Shown here piece after piece: positions 54,940-64,000 of a stretch of DNA of 64,000 nucleotides. The notes beneath the pieces are model-generated. The model was not told the origin of the DNA. It saw only the letters and a program-made list of their open reading frames with translations, and searched no databases. The translations under genes were made by a program, and so were the position numbers. Positions within the stretch are counted from its first letter, which is position 1, and each line of letters opens with the position of its first letter. This DNA is from Selaginella tamariscina. Its lineage: Eukaryota; Streptophyta; Lycopodiopsida; Selaginellales; Selaginellaceae. The DNA lies in the NCBI GenBank assembly GCA_003024785.1, contig PUQB01000498.1, positions 122,345 to 186,344 of the forward strand, written 5' to 3'.

Positions 54940-56622
54940 TTATGCGACATGTTATTGAATGATCGAAATTATTACATTACATACGTATCAAAATAAAAAT
55001 AATTGTGTACATTATATAATTCAAAGAAGTGGTAAAAATTATAAAATAAAAAATTATTTTATTTATAAAGTTAATTATTTATTTATTATTAATTTTAATA
55101 AAGATTTGACATTGTAACTAATTTAAATTCATTTTAATGCTTAAAATTTTAAGAAGCAATGTCTTTTATTATTAAAAGATCTCATAATATTAAAAACTCA
55201 CATGACAAAATAAAAATGACTCACAACAATTCATTAACTATTAAATATGTTATTTTATATATTTTATTTTTAATATAATAAGGTTATCCTATACTTAAAG
55301 CTATTAAAGAACACTTCTATATTTTATTTTTTACATTTAACACCAAACACCTTAATAAATCTTGTTAAAGTTTTATTAAAATTAATTGGTAATGAGAAAA
55401 TGGTAAAATTAATATTGTTATTCATTAGAATATTGAGTGTCACAACTTTAAATATCATTAATCAAAATAATTTAGTATATAAAGAATTGTAATGTGTTAA
55501 ACATATACAACTTATTAAATAATTAAAATTAAGGTTTAACAACTTTTTAACATCCACTTTTTTCAATAAATAAAAGGTGTAAAAATAATACATGTGTCTT
55601 AATTTTCTTTCTATCAATTTTAAATTATGATTTAAATTTTTATAAATAAATAATTAATTTAAACTAAATAAATAATTAAAAACATAACAAACACAATAAT
55701 GATGTTTTTTTAGTTTTAAAACATATACATCTCAAATTATAACAACATTTCAATTTAACATTACACTATTATTTATTAAACAGTATTAGTGATGTGTGAA
55801 AAGCATATATACATATGAAGTTCAAAAAAAACACTAGTGTTTATATATATTTTATTTAAATTTAACTTTAGAAATAATATGTAATTTTCAATTAAGCAAA
55901 AACCATATATTAAATTTAATTTATATTAATTATAATTTGTTGTTTTATATTCATACGACCATACATCATAAAACTTAAATTAAACTATTGAAAGAGGATT
56001 TTACATGCAAAATATTCAAGCTTTTTAATAATATTAATTAATGTTTAAGTAATTCCATCCAGATATTTTTTTTTTAAAAAAATTTAGATTATGTATTAAA
56101 ATGAATTACTTAATTCACCATCTTACTTATGTGATTGTTTGTAATTTATTTTTATTAAATGCAGTTTCTTTAATATTTAACTTTATCCAATGACATTATT
56201 CAAATTAAACGATCAAACTGGACTTGTATTTTACATATTATTTATGTTTAACACTTATCCATTAAAAAATTAAAGAATTAATGCATTCTACACCAATGAC
56301 ATTCTTATGGATGGTGCTGTGAAATTACTTTAGTTTACCATGTTCATTATTAATATGTACGTATCATAATGTTTTATTCACTTTGTTATTGATATATCTA
56401 ATAGCTACTTCAATATATTTTTTAAAGACTAAACATTTGTATTTAAATGGTAAATTACAAATTTCATGAACATAAAACAAGTTAAAATTGGAGGGACATT
56501 TTATATTAACCATTGTTAATTATCATTAACTACCAGTATAATATAGAGACCGCCACCTACAACGTGGCATTTTAATGTATTGTTTTACTTTGTGGTTTGC
56601 AAACTCTGTTTAGGGACTTCAA
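54401..56622. other. AT-rich intergenic DNA
   Basis: Very AT-rich and without open frames or recognised repeats apart from a (TA)n run near 54910-54940. The last 100 bp would hold the leader of the Y3IP1 gene. Confidence 0.6.
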
Positions 56623-57539
56623 ATGGATATGGCAACCACATCCACGAGCACTTCTTGCACAGTCCTGAGAGTAAGAAGGTGCAACATCGCCATAAGGAGA
56701 AGTGTGTGCTTTGCCCATCTTCGACAATCTGGTTCACTCCATTGCCACAAGCTCCGGGTAACACAATTGAGAGAGAGAGAGAGAGAGATGTGATAATGAT
56801 ATACATAATTCAGGCATGCAATTCCATCAGCAAAGGCGGATTTGACAAGAGGAAGATTGTTGCTGCCGCTGCCGCTTTGCCGGAGGCCGACAGCCAAGCT
56901 GCGACTGAAACGTTGCCCAATGAGACTGAGAATGAACTCGAAGCGGATGAAGACCCCTTACTCCTGAAGAACAGGAGGACAGAGAATGCATTGAACAAAT
57001 ATTGGGGGTAAACCATAGAAATATGTTTCATTCACTTAGATATATTCACGACGTTTGTATATAGACACTGGAGTTGTTGAAGATGAACAGAGATATGACA
57101 CCCGAGGAGGTAATACAAAAGCTTAGAATTATATCTATTTATCCGTGTTATATTCCGTTTTGTTTTCAGGTCCGGCTTATTGTGATTATTGACGATCCCG
57201 CGAGGCAGAGAGTCTCGGGTATATGTTTGTTATATGTATATACATGCGTGTGTGGTGTGTTCATAACATAGTGACGGTATAAAACAGGATGCTGACTGAA
57301 GATGGTGAGTGGACGAGTCTGAGAGATGAGATGGGGAATGCAGTAATAGACGTAAGCAGAATGCAATCATTAAAAACTAACTGCTAATTATTTTTCGTTT
57401 CTCTTTATGAATTAGATTAGCCAAGGAAGAGTTCCAAAATATCGAGAAGCCATGCAAGCTCTTAGAGATGAGCTACTTAACTGGCCCAATCTCGATGTAC
57501 TGGTTTACATATAATTTGTACTTGTGTGTGTGTGTGTGT

Positions 57540-57586
<47 letters not shown>

Positions 57587-58029
57587 CGTTGTTTAAATTT
57601 AGGAAACAGCAGAAAAGAAGGACCCACGACAGTCTTCCTATGCGCAAATTACAGAAGGCAGCGTAGATCCGTCAACCGTTGATTGGGACCAAGCTGCCGA
57701 GATTGCACCCAGCCAGCAAAAGGAGTTATCCGACCAGGTGCCCCCTGCAGTGGTAAGTGTCTATATAATGTGTGTCGTTCAACATATATCATTATACATT
57801 ATGACACATACATACATACATATAAACACTACTATATGAGTCCCATACGATGCTAGTATTTTGTATACAAATACTCTATTTGTTTATCTACACATTCATG
57901 CATATATGTGTTCCTGTTTTAATAAAAGCTAGTTTTCAGGGATATGGATTCGTTTACTTTGTAAGCATCATTCCGATAATCATTGGTGTCACAGTTGTCG
58001 CTATACTGTTTTTCAACTCCTTTCAATGA
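56623..58029 (+). CDS. Y3IP1: Ycf3-interacting protein 1, chloroplast (photosystem I assembly)
   Basis: A thylakoid protein that works with Ycf3 in assembling photosystem I. Exons: 56623-56757, 56814-57007, 57065-57109, 57170-57218, 57288-57351, 57416-57496, 57603-57752 and 57940-58029. The first 45 residues (MDMATTSTSTSCTVLRVRR..) are Ser/Thr/Arg-rich like a chloroplast transit peptide. An acidic stretch follows, then NRRTENALNKYW and LELLKMNRDMTPEEV, a conserved region with IIDDPARQR, and PKYREAMQALRDELLNWPNL. SYAQITEGSVDPSTVDWDQA and a C-terminal membrane helix (GYGFVYFVSIIPIIIGVTVV) complete it. The exon 2/3 and exon 4/5 joints need one more G than the sequence shows (GGGGG at 57004-57008, GGG at 57217-57219). 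The identification rests on remembered similarity to the C-terminal half. Confidence 0.72.
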
Positions 58030-58194
58030 ATGACCTACAAGTACTTGGCGCTTCTTTTGTACGATTTACATGAATACCAATATATATGCTTTGTATGCGT
58101 GTGTGTACGTGTGTGTGTGAGAAGAAAACACTAAATAAATCTAAAGATGCCCATTCCGGGCATACTCACTGTTGTGTTTAGTTGTTCATGATGG

Positions 58195-60318
58195 ATGATG
58201 AACGCCTTGAAGCAGCATGGCCACGACGAGATCCAGTCCTTTGCACAGCTAGTGCGATCCTGTGGCATTGCAAAAGATTTATGCGAGGCCAGGCGAGTAC
58301 ATTCACGGATTCAAGACATTGCTCACCTGCGCAGGAACAGATTTGTCTCAAATCTCCTTGTAGAGATGTATGGGAAGTGCGGAGCTTGGAGGATGCACAG
58401 GAAGTCTTCAAAGGGATCTACGAGCCCAACAGCTACTCACACACAGTCATGATCTCTGCATACGCCCAAAACGGGCATATGCCAGAAGCAAAGTCTGCAT
58501 TCGATAGCATGCCCGAGAGGGACGTAATCCCGTGGACAGCGATGCTCAGTGCGTATGCCTTGAACGGTGAACTACACCAAGCAGAGAGGTTCTTCAACTT
58601 GATGCCGCAGAGGAACTTAATCTCGTGGAACGCTATGTTACATGCATATGCCCAGAATGGGCATCCGAGCAAGGCTATGGATCTCTTTGAGGAGATGCCC
58701 GAAAAGAATTGTGTCTCGTGTAATACTGTGCTCACTAGACTGGCTCAGGAGGGGTATTCATATCAAGTGAGGGAGCTCTTCGATGGATTTATCAAAGAGA
58801 TATAGTTTCCTGGACTGCGCTGATTGCTGCATTTACCACGAATGGTTATCTGGATGATGCCATGTTTGTTTTCAACAAGATGCCAGAGTCGATGTCATTG
58901 CCTGGACAACGGTGCTGGTGGCATTTGCGGAGCACGGAGAGATGGAAAGGGCGAGAATGATCCATGAGAGCATGCCCCAGCGGATATAGTGGCCTGGAAT
59001 GCAATGATTCAAGCATATGCACAGCGTGGGCATGTCGACGAGGCAAAGCTTATCTTCGACAAGGTTCCAAAACACGATGTAGTTTCAGCGGTAGGTACAT
59101 ATATTAACACACTTCTTTCTCTCTCTCTCTCTATTTATATATATATAGAGAGAGGGGAGATTTGCTTATTCTAATCTCGTGCAACGACAGACTGTGTTGA
59201 TTGCGGCATATGCCCAAGACGGGCATATCTCGGATGCAAGAGGGATCTTCAAGAGGATGGGACGGCACAATGTAGTCACCTGGAACGCACTGCTGCAGGC
59301 GTACGTGGAGATTGGGGACCTTCAAAATGCGAAAGCGTGCTTTGATGAAATGCCTCAGCCGGATGTAGTCTCGTGGAATGCAATGATATCAGCATGTGCC
59401 CAGAACGAGCAGCTGCATAAGGGCAGAGAGTTCTTCTTCATGAAAATGCCACAGACAAATGTGATCTCATGGAACACAATTCTGACAGCGTTTGCGTTGT
59501 ATGGTCTCGTTGATGAGGCTCTTGTGGTGTTCTCGGAGATGCCCGAGCGTAATGTTGTATCGTGGAATGCGTGTATCCAGGCGTATGCTCAGAATGGGCA
59601 TATAGATGGGGCATACAGGACATTCACATCGATGCCTTCTCGTGACCTTTCTTCCTGGAACGCGATGATATCGGCGTACACGGTTGGGAGACTTCTCGGA
59701 GAAGCTGAGGACTTGTTCGAGAGAATCCCCGAGAAGAATGTATTTTCGGAGACGAACATGGTTTCGGCATATGCTCACAATGGACATATTACTAAAGCGA
59801 GGGAACTCTTCGATAAGATGAAGTTCCGTAACTTACTCACTTGGACTACAATGCTTGCTGGATATGCCCAAAGAGGGCATACCGAGGAAGCATTCGAGCT
59901 TTTCCACTTGATGGGGCTTGAAGGCATCGAACCAGATGAACTAACCTTCGTTGCTATACTCACAGCTCACAGTCAAGTTGGGTTGCTCCACGAAGGGCTT
60001 GCTTGCTTTAAATCGATGATCTCGGACAGAAGAGTTCGGCCTGTGTTACAACATTATCACTGTATGATTGATCTTCTCGGACGGGCTGGGGAGATGGTGG
60101 AAGCCGAGAACCTGATTCACAGCATGCCGTTCAAGCCAGAGGATGTATCATGGACGATATTACTAGGAGCGTGTAGAGTTCACAGGGATATGCAGCGAGC
60201 GAAAGTTGCTGCGGATAATATGATGAGAGTCGATCCTGAGAATGGTGCATCTTATGTTTTGTTATCAAATGCTGTCTCTGAAGAGGAGAACAAGCCCACG
60301 TGTACCATTAATACATGA
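58195..60318 (+). CDS. PLS-class pentatricopeptide repeat protein
   Basis: RNA-binding PPR proteins act on organelle transcripts. The start MMNALKQHGHDEIQSFAQLV leads into RRVHSRIQ and LLVEMYGKCG. About fifteen repeats of the PLS type follow, such as VMISAYAQNGHMPEAKSAF, MPERDVIPWTAML, MPQRNLISWNAMLHAYAQNG and MPERNVVSWNACIQAYAQNG. C-terminal E-like motifs are HYHCMIDLLGRAGEMVEAEN, WTILLGACRVHRD and GASYVLLSN. It then ends with an unrelated 14-residue tail, with no DYW domain. A 100-bp intron (59091-59190) joins VVSA to TVLIAAYAQDG in frame. One-base breaks at 58381 (GG for GGG), about 58795 (AAA for AAAA), about 58885 and 58982 (GG for GGG) shift the frame in the first half; all fall in conserved motifs. 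The window's repeat style is that of lycophyte PPR proteins. Confidence 0.85.
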
Positions 60319-60543
60319 AGTCCCTATACACACTCGCAACATACATGTATGTGTATACGTGTGGACGAGATAGGCACACATATTCCAGGTAAACATCAAA
60401 AGCCAGGTGGCAGCCTGCATTTGTGTTTTGTTGTCCATTTCAAGCTCATGTGAAACATCCTGCAGTAGTTAGGTGGGAAACTTAACACTTTGTGGTGTTA
60501 AGTCTATCCATGTTTCACACAGTGTCAAACTTAGCTTGTGGTG

Positions 60544-60783
60544 ATGGGCTCTTCCTTGTTCTTCCTCAGTGCATTTGCGTTACTCGTGTATATCGGTGTT
60601 GCAGAGTGTGCTTGTGAGGATCGAGCAGGAATGCAGGTGAAGGCTACTCCGTGTATAAGTGGTGGGACTTTGATAGCCTCTCCAACGCCTGCATGTTGTA
60701 GTGGTATCAAATCTATGAGCCTGGATTTTCTGCAGTCTTCTACAAGGCACGATGAGCTTGCCAGTTTTGTCTACTTATGTTAG
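60544..60783 (+). CDS. Small secreted LTP-like peptide
   Basis: 79 codons. The N-terminus MGSSLFFLSAFALLVYIGV is a clear secretion signal. The next part, CEDRAGMQVKATPC, then GGTLIASPTPACCSGI, matches the first half of a non-specific lipid-transfer protein (C..PC..CC). The later C-x-C and two further Cys of the family are absent: the frame ends after ..ELASFVYLC. It may be a truncated or frame-broken LTP or an exon whose partner lies further downstream. No splice donor is obvious. Confidence 0.4.
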   Translation: MGSSLFFLSAFALLVYIGVAECACEDRAGMQVKATPCISGGTLIASPTPACCSGIKSMSLDFLQSSTRHDELASFVYLC

Positions 60784-62684
60784 TGTTTGTAGTCTTAACG
60801 TTCCAGGTGGATTTAAGTGCTCTCTGTAAATGATCAAACCAAGTTCTTACAAGTTTAATAAGTTTCCAAGTTACACATAAATGTGTATGAAAATATATTA
60901 AATATGTTTAAAGTATATTTGCATGTTAAATAAAACATTATTTATTTACCCTTATCAAACTTTAACACACTTCAAAACTATATATATATATAATACACAC
61001 AAATAATTTTAAATTTAACAGTGACATTTAAAATTTTCACCATTATAAATAGTGATGTCCAAAACGAATATTTGAAAAAAAATTAAAACATTATTTAAAA
61101 AAATGAAACAGATATAACTTTCTAAGGTATAAGTCTTTTTTAAGCAAATGTGTTGCTAGGTTTTGATCGTTATTAATTTTAATAAATTATAGAGTTATTA
61201 ATTTAAATGTATAATAATTTATATTTTCTTGGATCATATTTTAAAAGGAATGAAAAAGATTTTAATTAGTTTGAATGTTTCACCCACTCGTATAGACGCC
61301 ACAATTTTTTTTAGTGAAACATGTTAACATTAACATTCGTGTATAATATTTAATATTTTAATATATAGCTCACTAATATATAACAATATATAAATGTATG
61401 TTAAAAGTATATCGTTTGAATATACTGGGCATATGTAAAGTTCTTAGTTTAATGATGTAATTTCTTTATTTTTAATAAATTATAAAGTCTCTTTATAATT
61501 TGATATTAATAAAAGAAATCCTCAACCATTAAGTTTTAAATTAATACCTGTAAAAATAAAGTATTAAAAGTTAGAATATAACATATTTGTCATCTATTTA
61601 CACGGCAATAATCAAATTTACGTTGAGATAGACATCTAAAATACATATATAAATTTAATAATTTCAGTAATTATAAAACTCATGTATATTTAATTTTTTA
61701 TTTATTTTCCTAACACATATAACATAGTTGTTAAAATATAAAATTGATATAATTATTTGTGCACATCAGTTACCTGCTATATATATATATTGTATGAAAA
61801 TAATTTATTATACTTCTAAATTCTCTTTATATATATATATATATTGTGATAATTAATGTATAACATAAATATAACATGATTTACGATTCTAGAAGAATTT
61901 TAAACATTATTATATGGTATTATTATTTTTATTTTTGACATAAATTGTTATTCCTTATTGTAGTATTTGACTATTATTATTTGTTGTCTACCTGTTTTTC
62001 ATAGAATATGCTTTGTAAATTCTTTAGAAAATTGTTCATGTAAAACAGTATATACTAAAACACTATATGTATTTATCTGTGTTAGGATATGGCTATATAC
62101 ACATCTACCTATAAAGATCCTTACACACGTGTGTATACATATAATATATGCATATTTGTAGCCATGTAAAGATCTAAATACATACATATTAGTTAGTTAA
62201 ATACATGAATGTATTTTTATTACATGCACATACGTATAAGTACATTATGTATGTCTATATAAGCATTTTCATACCTGTACATCATATACACATGTTATAG
62301 TATATGCATGTTATACGTGTATATGTATACGTGTCTGTGCAGACAGACACACACTGACCATTAGAGGTACTGTCATTTAAAATATATTGAAATATATAAT
62401 ATACATATATATAAAACATAAGCCCCAGAACAAAGAATTATATCTCTGCGTATAAAAATCATATATGCACATATAAGTTATGTATGTATATGTTTGTTAA
62501 TTTATACACGTGTATGTGTAGTCAACATCTTTTATTCATTAGATTGCAATTACTAAACTTACAAAAGCATGTTCGAATAAATATACGATTGATTTAATAA
62601 TTTTTGGGATCAAAGCGGTTTTTAATTTATTATGTATATTTGGGACTATTTAATAATAAAGGTTATAAATTAGACTATATTAAG

Positions 62685-62716
<32 letters not shown>

Positions 62717-63218
62717 GACACTTTATTATATTAAAGTTATTATACCTCTGTAAAACTCTTGTACATATGGCAGGTGAATTGTTCTTTATATTTGAAAGCT
62801 TGTAAGTGTAATATGACCAGAGCACACAGAACAAGATTTCCCTTTCAAACCCCGTGTCCCATTTGCCAATTCATAAAACTCATCATGAGTTGATTAACTC
62901 TCCAAACCTCTATGCTGGCACACACACACACATGCACGCACGCACACAGGCAGAGTTTCAAAAGCATCTTTGGTAGCCTCAGCTAAAACAAATTCAGGAA
63001 TCATTACATTTTGGCCCAGCTCTTAATTTAATCGCTTAACAGTAGTGAAGACCATTACAGTACTTTTGAAACTATTCTTCTTCGTAATCCATTCTGCAGA
63101 TCTACATGTAAATATCAAATCAAATATATACAACATCCACTCTTGCAGTTTTAACCTTCCTTCGATTCTTTAATCATTCACATATATATATATACACACA
63201 CGCTCGTACACAATTGCA
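60784..63218. other. AT-rich intergenic DNA with microsatellites
   Basis: No gene recognised. (TA)n runs near 60980, 61780, 61830 and 62700, (CA)n near 62920. The last 200 bp has TATA-like words (TATATATATACACACAC near 63183) before the LysM-receptor start. Confidence 0.6.
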
Positions 63219-64000
63219 ATGGCTCTCGTTCTCATAACAGCAATTTTAATCTCATATGTTCGAATTTCCACACAGCAAATCTCAGGTCCCTTCCCTGCAG
63301 AGACACACGCCGGACTTGCTCTGCATTCCTTCATTACTTAGTTCCCCAGCAACAAACTATGCAACAGGTTAGCACTTAGATCCACATGTATTGTCTTGGT
63401 TTGGTTGTGTGTGTGCGTGTGTGTACACTGATTGGTGTGTGTACACAGTGACAGTGTGTTTTCTTACCTGTATATTCAAATCAGTGGAGACACAATTCAA
63501 TGTATGGGCACCAGACATTTTGATAGAGAGTAACGGATTGAGTTTTCGGACAGGCGGATTCTCCAAATGGGAAATCTATCTTCATCAAGGTTACATGTTC
63601 CTGTTCGTCCTCAAAGCGGTACGGATGTCTTGTTCCGTCTTCCCCGTACGACTTCCAGGGGCTTGCGTGGACAAATGGTAGTACCAAAGATATGACGTGG
63701 CTACTGTGCGGGTGCTCTAGTAACACGTATGCTTACGTATTAAGCCACGTCATTCAGGTAAAGACACGGTAGAGGGGTTGAGTAGCAGGTTTGGTTCCAA
63801 TATTACTGCCATAGTTCAGCTTAACGACATGAAAGATCCCACTTATTTTTGCTAATGATGTTGTTTACTATGTGCCCGTTAACTCTGTAAGCACACACAC
63901 CCATGTGTGTGTATATTACGTATACATAGCTTTCATATACCATGTTTTATCCAGTTCCAGCAGTTCCAGGAGACCCTCCTGCAAATTCGCCTTCCGAAGG
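63219..64000 (+). CDS. 5' part of a LysM-domain receptor gene (cut by window end)
   Basis: Plant LysM receptors (LYK/LYM families) bind chitin-type or peptidoglycan glycans at the cell surface. The start MALVLITAILISYVRIST is a signal peptide. After a one-base break near 63285 the frame gives LPCRDTRRTCSAFLHYLVPQQ to the donor at 63367. Exon 2 (from 63485) gives VETQFNVWAPDILIESNG, Cys-containing linkers, and after further breaks (about 63610 and 63757) GKDTVEGLSSRFGSNITAIV with LNDMKDPTYF and a VVYYVPVNS-like end at the donor near 63890. That last stretch is a good LysM (GDTxxxLxxxFG..I..LN..). A third exon, VPAVPGDPPANSPSEG, runs to the window end. Any transmembrane or kinase part lies beyond. 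Confidence 0.55.

Noticed and set aside
60784..63218. Possible RNA genes in the AT-rich spacers
   Set aside because: Looked for tRNA-like GGTTC box B words with a plausible cloverleaf and found none. A covariance-model scan would be needed to exclude them.

Overview
This is nuclear DNA of a land plant. It holds spliced genes with GT-AG introns for a chloroplast carotenoid enzyme, a photosystem assembly factor, a vascular-type ArfGAP, receptor kinases and a PLS-class PPR protein, all embedded in AT-rich, transposon-filled sequence. The PPR style (repeated AYAQNGH / MPERDVVSWNAM blocks with an upstream MYGKCG block) and the many introns of about 50-100 bp suggest a seed-free plant, most likely a Selaginella-like lycophyte. 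That placement is inference from remembered protein style, not a search result.

Layout. 1-4.7 kb: two arrays of a GC-rich perfect palindrome (GGCGGGATTAATCCCGCC, about 19 copies each) separated by AT-rich and TG/CA microsatellite DNA. 5.2-8.4 kb: a decayed gene that reads as a ParB-like domain joined to a permuted DNA amino-methyltransferase-like domain. 8.7-9.7 kb: a broken FCP1/SCP-type HAD phosphatase gene. 10.1-15.0 kb: a 5'-truncated chromodomain Ty3/gypsy element with its 3' LTR. 15-18.6 kb: AT-rich, no gene seen. 18.9-26.9 kb (minus strand): remnants of an unrecognised multi-exon gene, interrupted by a complete but gag-less Ty3/gypsy element (21237-24985, TSD CATAT) and by a solo LTR (26083-26512, TSD GTATT). 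29.1-38.1 kb: a large non-coding LTR-type element with CCCTAA-rich direct repeats, into which a nearly intact 5134-bp DNA transposon (30704-35837) is inserted, with 23-bp TIRs, an 8-bp TSD AGTCTCCT and a spliced P-like DDE transposase gene. 38-41.7 kb: AT-rich DNA with a MITE-like inverted repeat.

The host gene cluster runs from 42 to 64 kb, all on the plus strand: lycopene epsilon-cyclase (12 exons), a G-type lectin receptor kinase, a VAN3/SFC-type BAR-PH-ArfGAP-ankyrin protein (20 exons), Y3IP1 (photosystem I assembly), a PPR protein, a small LTP-like secreted peptide and the 5' end of a LysM-domain receptor gene cut by the window edge. LCYE and Y3IP1 act in the chloroplast and the PPR protein probably in an organelle; the receptor kinases and VAN3-like protein act at the plasma membrane and trans-Golgi network. 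I see no sign that these genes form a functional cluster.

Caution: almost every conserved gene carries one or more single-base frame breaks, and many look like GGG read as GG or AAAA read as AAA. The two LTRs of the 21-25 kb element also differ mostly by one-base indels. Uncorrected homopolymer errors in the assembly are therefore a serious alternative to pseudogenisation. The breaks in LCYE, the lectin kinase, the ArfGAP, Y3IP1 and the PPR gene should not be taken as biological without read-level support.
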